In this document: positions 54,855 to 63,879 of the stretch, in pieces
Numbering within the stretch: the first letter of the stretch is position 1
Layout of the letters: each line of letters begins with the position of its first letter
The notes under the pieces: generated by a model
Told to the model about the DNA's origin: nothing
Databases searched by the model: none
Seen by the model: only the letters and a program-made list of their open reading frames with translations
Position numbers and translations under genes: made by a program
Origin: CAZBNB01 sp964493245
GTDB taxonomy: Bacteria > Pseudomonadota > Gammaproteobacteria > Legionellales > Legionellaceae
Direction: 5' to 3'
NCBI GenBank assembly: GCA_964493245.1
Contig: CAZBNB010000012.1
Location: 1-64,000, forward strand
Length of the DNA stretch: 64,000 nucleotides

Positions 54855-55532
54855 ATGCGTCATTTTCGGGTCGTTGCCAATACAGTATTCGCGATGTTGT
54901 GCGCCATTTTCTGTCACTCAAAATCGTTTGCTGAGCCGCTCAATCTATACAAACTGAAAGATGAATTACATGCTTATTATCAGTCTGGATTATATGACCG
55001 TGAAATACAAACAGTCGCAACAAACGCCGATCAATACATCACGCAACAAGCCACTTTAAATGATCACAGTCAACATCCTAAAAAATTAGCGATTGTACTT
55101 GATATTGATGAAACCAGTCTTTCTTATTATGAAAACATGAAAAAAATGAATTTTTGCTATGTTAATGCGGAAGCGGTCAAGAACATTTTGCAAGCAGATG
55201 CCCCAGCCATAAAACCCATCTTGAAGCTTTATCAAAATGCTATCCGTCATCATGTATCTGTCTTTTTTGTCACAGCACGTCAATCATCCCTCTACAAAGC
55301 CAGCGTTAAAAATCTAAAGCAAGCCGGATTTCATACTTGGTCGGGATTGTATACTTTACCTGAAAACTATCGACAATCATCGATGGCTGCGCATAAAACC
55401 GAAGCACGGCGACTTATTACAGAACAAGGGTATACCATTATTGCCTCTATTGGCGATCAAGACAGTGACCTGTCTGGTGGCTATGCACAAAAAACATTTA
55501 AACTGCCGAACCCTTTTTATTATATTGCTTAA
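54855..55532 (+). CDS. Exported HAD-family (class B-like) acid phosphatase
   Basis: A 225-residue protein with a signal peptide (about residues 1-28) and a HAD fold of the acid phosphatase B group. The DxDxT motif is DIDET at 83-87 and the late acidic motif is IGDQDSDLSGG. Such enzymes dephosphorylate small molecules in the periplasm; related phosphatases in intracellular pathogens have been studied as virulence aids, but no role can be claimed here. The ATG has AGGA upstream. Divergent from the suf operon. Confidence 0.87.
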   Translation: MRHFRVVANTVFAMLCAIFCHSKSFAEPLNLYKLKDELHAYYQSGLYDREIQTVATNADQYITQQATLNDHSQHPKKLAIVLDIDETSLSYYENMKKMNFCYVNAEAVKNILQADAPAIKPILKLYQNAIRHHVSVFFVTARQSSLYKASVKNLKQAGFHTWSGLYTLPENYRQSSMAAHKTEARRLITEQGYTIIASIGDQDSDLSGGYAQKTFKLPNPFYYIA

Positions 55533-55565
55533 GCTCTGCTGACAATGGGTGACACGGCCAAAAGC

Positions 55566-55656
55566 CAAGATAATTTACGAAAATGTCAGCTTGCTTTCGT
55601 TAAATAGCGCTGGCTATTCGCTTCACTCAAGTTAAAACTTGCGCGAAATTATCTTG
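55566..55656. repeat. Wide inverted repeat before aroQ
   Basis: Arms 55566-55576 and 55646-55656 are perfect 11-bp inverted repeats separated by 69 bases that contain smaller hairpins (aaatagcgctggctatt, aagttaaaactt). No T-tract. It may be a diverged palindromic element or a leader structure of the aroQ operon. Confidence 0.4.
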
Positions 55657-55776
55657 ATTTTTGACTCGCGCCCCCAAATGTCAATAGACCCTAGCAATTT
55701 TGAAAGAGTGCAGGTATAGACTTTTTCAAAAAACTCAGGCAAAATCGCCAAAATATTGTACTGTTTCTTGAGTGGA

Positions 55777-56220
55777 ATGAAAAAGATACGTGTTTTGCAT
55801 GGCCCCAACTTGAACCTGTTAGGCCAACGAGAGCCATCCATGTACGGTGAAATGACCTTATCTCAACTCAATGAGCAACTTGTAACGCAAGCTGCAGCAG
55901 CTGGTTACAACCTGAGCGCGGTGCAACATAACAGTGAAGCTGATCTCATCGAAGAAATTCACGCATTGGCAGCTGACTCAGTTGACTTTCTCATTATAAA
56001 TCCGGCAGCCTATACTCATACCAGCATCGCTATGCGAGATGCTTTATTAGCTGTTAAGATTCCATTTATTGAAGTACATATCAGTAACATTTATAAACGC
56101 GAGTCTTTTCGACATCACTCTTATTTTTCTGATATTGCCGAAGGCACTATCAGTGGATTGGGTCCTGAAGGCTATTTGTTAGCATTACAAGCAATCACGA
56201 TAAAGAGAGCTACTACATGA
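55777..56220 (+). CDS. aroQ: 3-dehydroquinate dehydratase, type II
   Basis: The third step of the shikimate pathway. HGPNLNLLGQREPSMYG, the NPAAYTHTSIAMRD and EVHISNIYKRESFRHHS motifs of the dodecameric type II enzyme are present; 147 residues. The start retains only two residues before the conserved strand. The stop overlaps the accB start as ATGA. Confidence 0.96.
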   Translation: MKKIRVLHGPNLNLLGQREPSMYGEMTLSQLNEQLVTQAAAAGYNLSAVQHNSEADLIEEIHALAADSVDFLIINPAAYTHTSIAMRDALLAVKIPFIEVHISNIYKRESFRHHSYFSDIAEGTISGLGPEGYLLALQAITIKRATT

Positions 56221-56687
56221 ATATAACAAAAGTTAAACCATTGATTGAATGGCTGGTAGAGATTGGCTTTACAGAAATCGAAATTAAAGAAGGTGAAGAA
56301 TCCTTACGCCTTTCTCGACATAGCCATAACACCGGGCACGCAGCTGCGGCGCCTGTCTCGATACAAATGCCGATAAGCCATTCACCTGCTGCAGCACCTG
56401 TTCAGCACGTGCAACATACGCCACAAAAAGCCGAACCAGCAGCTGAACCAGCTGGACACAAAGTTCGCTCACCTATGGTAGGAACTTTGTACGCTTCACC
56501 CTCACCAGAATCGCCTGTCTTCGTAACGGTCGGACAAAAGGTAAAAGCAGGTGATACATTATGCATTATCGAAGCAATGAAAATGTTTAATGAAATCGAA
56601 GCGGATCGCGCTGGCACCATTACGGCTATTTTAGTATCTAACGGTGAGCCAGTTGAATTTGATCAACCGTTGTTTATCATCGAATAA
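56217..56687 (+). CDS. accB: Biotin carboxyl carrier protein of acetyl-CoA carboxylase
   Basis: Carries the biotin of acetyl-CoA carboxylase for fatty acid synthesis. An N-terminal helical region, a Pro/Ala-rich linker (about residues 40-80) and the C-terminal biotinyl domain with EAMKM, biotin lysine about 122; 156 residues. Confidence 0.97.
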   Translation: MNITKVKPLIEWLVEIGFTEIEIKEGEESLRLSRHSHNTGHAAAAPVSIQMPISHSPAAAPVQHVQHTPQKAEPAAEPAGHKVRSPMVGTLYASPSPESPVFVTVGQKVKAGDTLCIIEAMKMFNEIEADRAGTITAILVSNGEPVEFDQPLFIIE

Positions 56688-56697
56688 AGGGTTACGC

Positions 56698-58041
56698 ATG
56701 CTAAGTAAAATTGTCATTGCCAATCGCGGCGAAATTGCATTACGCATTTTGCGAGCTTGTAAAGAGCTGGGCATTAGCACTGTTGCGGTGCACTCAGACG
56801 TAGACAAAGATTTGTTGCATGTGCGCTTGGCAGATGAGACCGTCTGTATTGGGCCAGCACCTTCGCAAAAAAGCTATCTCAATATCCCCGCCATTATTTC
56901 TGCTGCAGAAATCACAGATGCGGTTGCCATTCATCCTGGCTACGGATTTTTATCTGAAAATGCTGACTTCGCAAACATTGTTGAGCAAAGCGGCTTTCGT
57001 TTCATTGGGCCTCGTGCCGAAACCATCCGCTTAATGGGCGATAAAGTGTCTGCCATTGCTGCTATGAAAAAAGCCGGCGTGCCTTGTGTACCAGGCTCAG
57101 ATGGCCCTTTACCAGACGATGACAAACATAATTTAGCCTTAGGTAAGAAAATTGGTTACCCCGTCATTATTAAAGCAGCCGGCGGTGGCGGTGGTCGAGG
57201 CATGCGTGTCGTACATACTGAAGCGCATTTATTAAACGCGATTGCTCTCACTCGAAGTGAAGCCAAAGCCGCTTTTAATAATCCCGTGGTTTACATGGAA
57301 AAATTTTTAGAAAATCCTCGCCATGTTGAGTTTCAAGTATTAGGCGATGGTAAGGGGCACGCCATTCACCTAGGTGAGCGTGATTGCTCGATGCAGCGGC
57401 GTCATCAAAAAGTACTTGAAGAAGCCCCAGCGCCCGGTATCAGTGAAAAATTACGTCAAGAAATCGGTAGCTGTGTCGTAAAAGCCTGTTGCGACATGAA
57501 GTACCGCGGTGCAGGAACATTTGAATTTTTATATCAAGATGGCTGTTTTTATTTCATTGAGATGAACACCCGGATTCAAGTTGAGCATCCTGTCACTGAA
57601 ATGATTACTGGCGTGGACTTGATTAAAGAGCAAATTAAAATCGCGAGCGACCTGCCCTTGACATTAAAGCAATCGGATATTGTTTTACGCGGTCATGCGA
57701 TTGAGTGTCGTATCAACGCTGAAGATGCAAGAACATTTATGCCTTCACCAGGAACCATTCGATTATTACATCAGCCAGGTGGACCCGGTATTCGTTTTGA
57801 TTCACATATTTATAGCAGCTACACAGTGCCACCTAATTATGACTCCATGATTGGCAAGCTAATCGCTTATGGTGAGGACAGAGCAACTGCGTTGCGACGT
57901 ATGCACAACGCATTGGATGAAATCGTCATTGATGGCATTAAAACCAATATTGAGCTACATCAACGCATTTTACATAACCATGATTTTATTGACGGTGGTA
58001 CCAATATTCATTATTTGGAAAAAATGCTAAAGGAAGAGTAA
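56698..58041 (+). CDS. accC: Acetyl-CoA carboxylase biotin carboxylase subunit
   Basis: An ATP-grasp enzyme carboxylating the biotin on AccB. The N-terminus MLSKIVIANRGEIALRI, the glycine loop KAAGGGGGRGMRVV and EMNTRIQVEHPVTE are hallmarks; 447 residues. The longer frame from 56644 would overlap accB and is rejected. It shares one base with prmA (TAATG). Confidence 0.97.
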   Translation: MLSKIVIANRGEIALRILRACKELGISTVAVHSDVDKDLLHVRLADETVCIGPAPSQKSYLNIPAIISAAEITDAVAIHPGYGFLSENADFANIVEQSGFRFIGPRAETIRLMGDKVSAIAAMKKAGVPCVPGSDGPLPDDDKHNLALGKKIGYPVIIKAAGGGGGRGMRVVHTEAHLLNAIALTRSEAKAAFNNPVVYMEKFLENPRHVEFQVLGDGKGHAIHLGERDCSMQRRHQKVLEEAPAPGISEKLRQEIGSCVVKACCDMKYRGAGTFEFLYQDGCFYFIEMNTRIQVEHPVTEMITGVDLIKEQIKIASDLPLTLKQSDIVLRGHAIECRINAEDARTFMPSPGTIRLLHQPGGPGIRFDSHIYSSYTVPPNYDSMIGKLIAYGEDRATALRRMHNALDEIVIDGIKTNIELHQRILHNHDFIDGGTNIHYLEKMLKEE

Positions 58042-58907
58042 TGCTACAGCTCAAAGTTGAACCATGCAGTCAAGATAGCACCGAAACCATCTCTGATTTA
58101 TTAGAAGAGTTAGGTGCTCTATCTATCACACTCACCGATCAGTTTGATGATCCTATTTTAGAACCTGAGCCAGGAACAATACCACTTTGGCCTCATGTGG
58201 TCTTACATGCAATTTATGACGCTGATTGTCATATGGACCATATTATTGACACATTAATGACATCACACCCCGAGCTATCTTGCTCTGTCAGCCATGTTCA
58301 GGAAAAAAATTGGGAGCGCGAGTGCTTGCGTGACTTTAAACCACAACGTTTTGGTCAGCAGCTTTGGATATGTCCCTCTTGGTTCACCCCCCCTGATGCT
58401 AAAGCAGTCAATGTTGTGCTTGATCCCGGTCTGGCTTTTGGAACCGGATCGCATCCAACCACTGGGCTTTGTCTGACATGGTTGGCAGAACATCCACCAC
58501 AAAAAAAAGTCGTGATTGATTATGGCTGTGGATCTGGTATTTTAAGCGTTGCGGCATTAAAGTTGGGTGCAAAACATGTGTATGCTGTCGATATTGATGA
58601 GCAAGCACTTATCGCAACCAAGCAAAATGCAGAAGTGAATCAAATCCAAACCAATATGCTGTCTATTGAGTATCCGGACACACTGGAAACACCTGCTGAT
58701 ATTATCATGGCAAATATTTTATTAGCGCCACTGTTGACACTGAAAGCACGTTTTGAAGCCTTACTTAACCCCAACGGTATGTTAGTTATATCAGGTATTC
58801 TGGCAAATCAAGTGGATGAATTGATGGGAGTATACCAATCAGCCTTCTCACTCGTAGAATCAGAGCGAGAAGGTGATTGGGCGATGTTATATCTTAAATT
58901 AATCTAG
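58041..58907 (+). CDS. prmA: Ribosomal protein L11 methyltransferase
   Basis: Trimethylates lysines of ribosomal protein L11. An N-terminal substrate-recognition domain precedes the methyltransferase domain with LDPGLAFGTGSHPTT, VIDYGCGSGILSVAALKLGA and the MANILLAPLL motif; 288 residues. It is the end of aroQ-accB-accC-prmA and overlaps the convergent mdh 3' end by nine bases. Confidence 0.95.
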   Translation: MLQLKVEPCSQDSTETISDLLEELGALSITLTDQFDDPILEPEPGTIPLWPHVVLHAIYDADCHMDHIIDTLMTSHPELSCSVSHVQEKNWERECLRDFKPQRFGQQLWICPSWFTPPDAKAVNVVLDPGLAFGTGSHPTTGLCLTWLAEHPPQKKVVIDYGCGSGILSVAALKLGAKHVYAVDIDEQALIATKQNAEVNQIQTNMLSIEYPDTLETPADIIMANILLAPLLTLKARFEALLNPNGMLVISGILANQVDELMGVYQSAFSLVESEREGDWAMLYLKLI

Positions 58908-59888
58908 CAATCCAAGCGATTTAACGATATCACGCTCGCCACGCAACTCATTTAATGTTGCGTTGAATTTTTCTTGACTGTAAGCATTGAATTCAAGGCC
59001 TTCAACGATACGCAATTGTCCTTTTTCAGTGCGTGTTGGGAAGGAAAACATGAGATCTTTATCAACACCGTATTCGCCATTAGAACTGTGGCAAATAGAA
59101 AACGACTCGCCAGCCGGCGTATCATTAACCACATGAATAATGCTTTGCATCACACCATTGGCAGCAGAAGCAGCAGATGACGCGCCTCTGGCTTTGATAA
59201 CAGCTGCACCACGTTGTTGAATAGTTGGCACGAACGTTTCTTTCAGCCAGTTTTCATCACCAATCACTTCAGCAGCTGGGCGGTTATTAATTTTCGCATG
59301 ATAAAAATCAGGGAACTGTGTAGACGAATGATTACCCCAGATAGTCATTTCAGTCACCGCAGTCAAATCAACTCCTGCTTTTTGTGCTAACTGTGTTCGC
59401 GCACGTAACTCATCCAGCATGGTCATCGCATAGAATCGATCATCAGGAATATCTTTGGCATGATGTTTTGCAATTAAACAGTTTGTATTACAAGGATTAC
59501 CAACCACAAATACACGCACATCATCACTGGCGTATTGATTAATGGCTTGGCCTTGTTTTGTAAAAATTCCACCATTAATTTGTAATAAATCAGAGCGCTC
59601 CATTCCAGCTTTACGTGGTACAGACCCTACTAATAAAGCCCAATTAATGCCATCCATCGCTTGGTTCATATCCGATGTACAAACAATGCGCTTTAAACGA
59701 GGAAATGCACAATCATCCAACTCCATCGCTACACCATGTAAGCTAGGAAGAGCTTGTTCTAACTCTAATAAGTTCAGTTCCACATCCACATCTTTACCAA
59801 ACATTTGGCCTGATGCAATACGAAAAATTAAGGCATAACCAATCTGCCCTGCTGCACCCGTTACGGCAACCCTGACTTTCTTATTCAT
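58899..59888 (-). CDS. mdh: Malate dehydrogenase
   Basis: NAD-dependent oxidation of malate to oxaloacetate in the citric acid cycle. It begins VRVAVTGAAGQIGYALIFRIA (Rossmann loop) and has VGSVPRKAGMERSDLL, NPCNTNC and TIWGNHSSTQFPDF with the active-site His; 329 residues, the type lacking the lactate-dehydrogenase-like form. It converges on prmA; a MITE lies upstream of it. Confidence 0.96.
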   Translation of the reverse strand: MNKKVRVAVTGAAGQIGYALIFRIASGQMFGKDVDVELNLLELEQALPSLHGVAMELDDCAFPRLKRIVCTSDMNQAMDGINWALLVGSVPRKAGMERSDLLQINGGIFTKQGQAINQYASDDVRVFVVGNPCNTNCLIAKHHAKDIPDDRFYAMTMLDELRARTQLAQKAGVDLTAVTEMTIWGNHSSTQFPDFYHAKINNRPAAEVIGDENWLKETFVPTIQQRGAAVIKARGASSAASAANGVMQSIIHVVNDTPAGESFSICHSSNGEYGVDKDLMFSFPTRTEKGQLRIVEGLEFNAYSQEKFNATLNELRGERDIVKSLGLLD

Positions 59889-59924
59889 TCTATTTCCTTT
59901 GGTGTAATAAGCACGTTTTATTAT

Positions 59925-60042
59925 GATCAGAACTTACGAAAAACGCCAATGTTGAAGCAGAAAATAATTTTAATGATAAACTAAATAGCCGAATTAAAAT
60001 TATCTTTTAACGAAGAGATCGGTGCTTTTCGTAAGTCCTGAT
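59925..60042. repeat. MITE-like element, full copy B
   Basis: About 118 bp between the divergent mdh and hemW genes. The termini atcagaacttacgaaaa and tttcgtaagtcctgat are inverted repeats, and an internal inverted repeat (ataattttaat / attaaaattat) occupies the position of the different 16-bp pair in copy A. The right part gaagagatcggtg is identical in both copies. Non-coding. Confidence 0.82.
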
Positions 60043-60096
60043 GATATACTCCTTTGGCAGTATACTATTGCTTGAGCGAATGCGCTACTTCAAAAC

Positions 60097-61239
60097 ATGA
60101 TGATTCCTTTATCTCTTTATATTCATATTCCCTGGTGTGTTCGTAAATGTCCATACTGTGATTTTAACTCGCATCAAAAGACACAATCTCTACCAGAAAA
60201 AGAATATATCCAGCGTTTGCTTCATGATTTAAAACAAGATCTGACTTGTTTTCCAACAACACGCTCATTGGCTTCAATTTTTATTGGCGGTGGCACGCCC
60301 AGCTTATTTTCAGCCGACGCTTATGATCTTTTATTGACAGGTATTCAACATTTGCTGCCGTTTGAACCGGACATTGAGATTACATTAGAGGCCAATCCCG
60401 GCACGGTAGAGCAGGCACGTTTTAAAGATTATCGCGCTATAGGAATCAATCGTCTATCGCTAGGAATACAAAGCTTTAATGCGAAACATTTGGAGCGCCT
60501 GGGACGAATTCATGATGAAAAACAAGCGCACCACGCCGTTGAAATGGCAAGGAATGCGGGTTTTGATAATCTCAATCTCGATCTCATGCACGGATTGCCT
60601 GGGCAAAGCGTACCTGAAAGTCTGGCCGATTTACAAGAAGCTATCAACCATCAACCCGAGCATGTGTCTTGGTATCAACTCACCATTGAGCCTAATACAG
60701 TATTCTACAAAACCAAGCCGGATCTGCCAAAAGAAGATGATGTATTTGACATGGAGGAAACCGGATTTGATTTGCTGCAAAAACACCGTTATCAACGCTA
60801 TGAAATATCTGCTTTTTGTCAACCCAAACGTGCCTCTAAACACAATCTCAATTATTGGTTGTTCGGTGATTACTATGGTATTGGAGCTGGGGCACATGGC
60901 AAATTAAGTAGCGAAGATGGGCAGAAAATTGTACGGACACGTAAACATCGACAACCCAACGATTATCTTAACACAGATAAAGACTGTCTCACGGAATGCC
61001 ATGAAATTAGTCATATTGATAAACCGTTTGAGTTTATCCTCAATACCAGCCGCCTCGAGCAAGCGATTCCCTACGAACTATGGACACAGCGTACTGGACT
61101 GGACATCGCATTACTATTACCGACGTTACAATTAGCAGAGCAAAAAGGTCTGGTAACGTGCTACCCAACACATTGGCAAATTACGGCGATGGGAAGACGC
61201 TTCGCAAACAATTTACAAATGTTGTTTTTGTCTGCGTAG
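60097..61239 (+). CDS. hemW: Heme chaperone HemW (radical SAM)
   Basis: A HemN-like radical SAM protein that binds and delivers haem rather than oxidising coproporphyrinogen. The CX3CX2C cluster motif lies at residues 14, 18 and 21 (WCVRKCPYC), followed by FIGGGTPSLFS and GIQSFNAKHLERLGR; 380 residues fits HemW, which lacks the extra N-terminal residues of HemN. Two ATG codons start the frame. The last 59 bases overlap the convergent membrane-protein gene. The usual upstream neighbour rdgB is absent. Confidence 0.93.
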   Translation: MMIPLSLYIHIPWCVRKCPYCDFNSHQKTQSLPEKEYIQRLLHDLKQDLTCFPTTRSLASIFIGGGTPSLFSADAYDLLLTGIQHLLPFEPDIEITLEANPGTVEQARFKDYRAIGINRLSLGIQSFNAKHLERLGRIHDEKQAHHAVEMARNAGFDNLNLDLMHGLPGQSVPESLADLQEAINHQPEHVSWYQLTIEPNTVFYKTKPDLPKEDDVFDMEETGFDLLQKHRYQRYEISAFCQPKRASKHNLNYWLFGDYYGIGAGAHGKLSSEDGQKIVRTRKHRQPNDYLNTDKDCLTECHEISHIDKPFEFILNTSRLEQAIPYELWTQRTGLDIALLLPTLQLAEQKGLVTCYPTHWQITAMGRRFANNLQMLFLSA

Positions 61240-62209
61240 TCTCAAGCATATCCTCTGGTTTAACCTTATGAAAAAACGAACTTTTTTCTATCCAAGGCTG
61301 TGAGGACAGTGATTGATATTCATTCGCATGCATTATTGACAATGTATCGTCAACGTTAGCAAAATTTAATCTTGCTAACGCATCAATAGCGCTCACATTA
61401 TCTTGATTGATTTCTGCATAGAATTTTAGCCTCATAGAGGGATATTCTATGACCAAATAATCAACATGATCTAACCGAAGAAGTCTGGAAGTATATCGCT
61501 CAGCATCAAACAGAGCATGCACTTGATGCGCTTTTTGATCCAATAAAAAATCTTCTAAAGCGATTAGCTCTACTGTGCGTGATGGATGTGCTCGATCTTG
61601 AGCATTTTTGTTAAAAGACAAACCTGCATTCAGGTCATCACGCGCATGTAGCCCTTGTAATGCAAATGCTTTTTGCTTAATAGCATCGCTGTAAAAAGAG
61701 CTTCCATACGCCACCAGTAAACTAAACGGCAATCCTAAGAAAAATACGCTTAATAAGCTGACCACAACACGCAATAATCCATGTGTTAACACATTCCACA
61801 ATACAAAACCAACCCATACAGGATACTCCGCATAATGCACAGCCGCTCGCAACAAAAACGACGCCTTTTTTTGTACATCTGATGAATCAGACTCATCTTG
61901 GTATTTGGCTTTTTGCGCCTGAATCGCTACCAGTAATTTAGCGAGACACCATGTCACGCCATAAGGAATACACAATGTCAAATAGTCAAACAACCCCAAA
62001 CGAATTTCTGCAGACACTTGCTCCCAATCAGCAACTTGAAAAAACCAATTTACACCCGAAGAAGCTGTTTTATCGATGGCAATATTACCTGTAAACACGG
62101 TGAAACTGTCTTTTATTTTTTGAGTGGCAGACGTTCGCAACGTACGTGCATGCGGATATTGATGATGCTCAAATACAAAAGAAAACGGATTTTTATCCAC
62201 GATAAGCAC
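61181..62209 (-). CDS. Unrecognised membrane protein
   Basis: A 342-residue protein with no family recognised. A central region (about residues 120-170) holds two adjacent strongly hydrophobic segments (VGFVLWNVLTHGLLRVVVSLL and FFLGLPFSLLVAYG) and a weaker one lies near residues 75-92. The remainder is soluble and charged. There is no signal peptide. The C-terminus overlaps the end of hemW by 59 bases on the opposite strand. Paired central hydrophobic helices flanked by soluble parts are common in effectors of Legionellales, but nothing here proves secretion. Confidence 0.7.
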   Translation of the reverse strand: MLIVDKNPFSFVFEHHQYPHARTLRTSATQKIKDSFTVFTGNIAIDKTASSGVNWFFQVADWEQVSAEIRLGLFDYLTLCIPYGVTWCLAKLLVAIQAQKAKYQDESDSSDVQKKASFLLRAAVHYAEYPVWVGFVLWNVLTHGLLRVVVSLLSVFFLGLPFSLLVAYGSSFYSDAIKQKAFALQGLHARDDLNAGLSFNKNAQDRAHPSRTVELIALEDFLLDQKAHQVHALFDAERYTSRLLRLDHVDYLVIEYPSMRLKFYAEINQDNVSAIDALARLNFANVDDTLSIMHANEYQSLSSQPWIEKSSFFHKVKPEDMLETTQTKTTFVNCLRSVFPSP

Positions 62210-62346
62210 ATGACGGGTTGTTAAGTTGGAGGATATTATAACAAAGTTGTAAAATAGTATCCATTTTTATGCTGTACCACCCCGTTACAAACCACACTGA
62301 AAATGGCATAATCGTCGACATCTGATTGTTATCAAAGGATTGTACT

Positions 62347-62931
62347 ATGCTATTTGCCTTAATCGCGATGATTGTGAGCTATATCGTCGGCTCGCTTTGC
62401 TCCGCTATCATTGTTTCAGAACTTTGCCACTTAGAGGATCCACGCACAGCTGGATCCAAAAATCCTGGCGCCACCAATGTACTGCGTTTATCAGGGAAAA
62501 AATACGCAGCGATTGTCTTGCTTGGTGATATGCTTAAAGGTTTAGTGCCATTGATTATTGGTCATCTTTGCGGTGCGAGCCCTCTCCTGCTTGGATGGAT
62601 GGGGTTGGCCACTGTTTTAGGACATATATTTCCGTTTTTTTATGGATTTCAAGGTGGAAAAGGTGTGGCTACTGCGCTGGGTGTGATGCTTGGATTAAGC
62701 CCGTTACTTGGCTTACTCAGTTGTGTTATTTGGCTTATCACTGCGAAAATCAGTCGCTATTCTTCTTTGGCCTCCATGGTGAGCATCGCCACAGCACCTT
62801 TACTGGTTTTGTGTTCTGCCAATCATGGCGCGACATTCCCTATTTTAATAATCGCTGGTTGTATTCTCTATAAACATAAAGAGAATATCGCTAGACTAAA
62901 AAACCATGAAGAATCGAAAATTAATATTTAG
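62347..62931 (+). CDS. plsY: Acyl-phosphate glycerol-3-phosphate acyltransferase PlsY
   Basis: The first acylation step of phospholipid synthesis, using acyl phosphate. It has about five membrane segments over 194 residues and the signature loops GSKNPGATNVLR, FYGFQGGKGVATALG and ARLKNHEES. AAAGGATTG precedes the ATG. In many gammaproteobacteria it lies next to rpsU-dnaG, as here. With plsC and the acc genes it is one of several membrane-lipid genes in this window. Confidence 0.95.
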   Translation: MLFALIAMIVSYIVGSLCSAIIVSELCHLEDPRTAGSKNPGATNVLRLSGKKYAAIVLLGDMLKGLVPLIIGHLCGASPLLLGWMGLATVLGHIFPFFYGFQGGKGVATALGVMLGLSPLLGLLSCVIWLITAKISRYSSLASMVSIATAPLLVLCSANHGATFPILIIAGCILYKHKENIARLKNHEESKINI

Positions 62932-63007
62932 CGAAGAAAATAACTTGACTGATTTCATACCTAGCACTAAAATTGCCAACCTATATTGAATATTTAAGGA
63001 TCACTGA

Positions 63008-63238
63008 ATGCCCACAGTTCGCGTTAAAGAAGGCGAAAACCCAGAATACGCATTGCGTCGCTTCAAGCGTTCATGCGAAAAAGCTGGTTTATTAACTGAA
63101 TTACGTCGCAGAGAGTTTTATGAAAAACCAACGGCAGAACGTAAACGTAAGCAGGCTGCAGCAGTTAAACGTCATCTTAAAAAGACTTTGCGTGATTCAG
63201 GACCTGGTCGTGATAGACGCCGACGTAAATCAGCATGA
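63008..63238 (+). CDS. rpsU: 30S ribosomal protein S21 (bS21)
   Basis: A small basic ribosomal protein contacting the 16S 3' end and involved in initiation. It starts MPTVRVKEGENPEYALRRFKR and has an arginine/lysine-rich tail; 76 residues against the usual 70-71, so it is slightly long. The stop overlaps the next start (ATGAG), beginning the rpsU-yqeY-dnaG run. Confidence 0.96.
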   Translation: MPTVRVKEGENPEYALRRFKRSCEKAGLLTELRRREFYEKPTAERKRKQAAAVKRHLKKTLRDSGPGRDRRRRKSA

Positions 63239-63681
63239 GCATCAAAGCAACCTTAAATGATGACTTAAAAAATGCCATGAGAGCGCGCGAAAAGTCAAAA
63301 CTTGACGCGTTGCGCTTGATCATGGCAGCTATCAAACAAATCGAAGTCGATGAGCGTATCGAAGTCGATGATGTCCGAATGTTAACTATTCTAGAGAAGC
63401 TTAGTAAGCAACGTAAAGAGTCTATTACTCAATTTAAGGCTGCTAACCGTCTTGATCTGGTTGAAAAAGAAGAGTTTGAACTGGCTATTATTCAACATTA
63501 TCTACCAGAACCACTCAGTGAGACGGAAGTTAATAAAATCATAGAAGACGCTGTGCATACGCTTGACGCTAAAGCGATTAGCGACATGGGCAAAGTCATG
63601 GCTCATGTGAAAACGTCATTACAAGGGCGTGCTGATATGGCCAAAGTCAGCGCACTTATTAAAGCAAAACTCAGCCATTAA
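63235..63681 (+). CDS. yqeY: GatB/YqeY domain protein
   Basis: A 148-residue YqeY family protein, related to the tRNA-binding tail of GatB, of uncertain function. KSKLDALRLIMAAIKQIEVD and the C-terminal MGKVMAHVKTSLQGRADMAKVSALIK are typical. It lies between rpsU and dnaG, a conserved location. Confidence 0.93.
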   Translation: MSIKATLNDDLKNAMRAREKSKLDALRLIMAAIKQIEVDERIEVDDVRMLTILEKLSKQRKESITQFKAANRLDLVEKEEFELAIIQHYLPEPLSETEVNKIIEDAVHTLDAKAISDMGKVMAHVKTSLQGRADMAKVSALIKAKLSH

Positions 63682-63714
63682 CTCTTTTGTATTTTAAATT
63701 AAATTTCGATAAAT

Positions 63715-63830
63715 CTGATCGTTCACGGCCTCGCTCTTGAAGCTTAGAAAACGGTCAGGTTTAAGCGCATTTTCGAGCTAAAATGCACCAAATAGAGCCG
63801 TTCGGTGAACAGGCGTGAACATTTACGTGA
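63715..63830. repeat. Dispersed repeat before dnaG
   Basis: Contains cggtgaacaggcgtgaacat (63803-63822), the reverse complement of the head of the repeats at 7831 and 11517, and upstream of it a longer stretch matching 7831-7875 in reverse. The ends gttcacggc and gccgttcggtgaac can pair as a stem. It fills the yqeY-dnaG gap and could affect dnaG expression. No gene in it. Confidence 0.6.
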
Positions 63831-63879
63831 GCACTTACCGATAAATAACGCGGGCATCGACTGTGATAAAGGCATAAAC

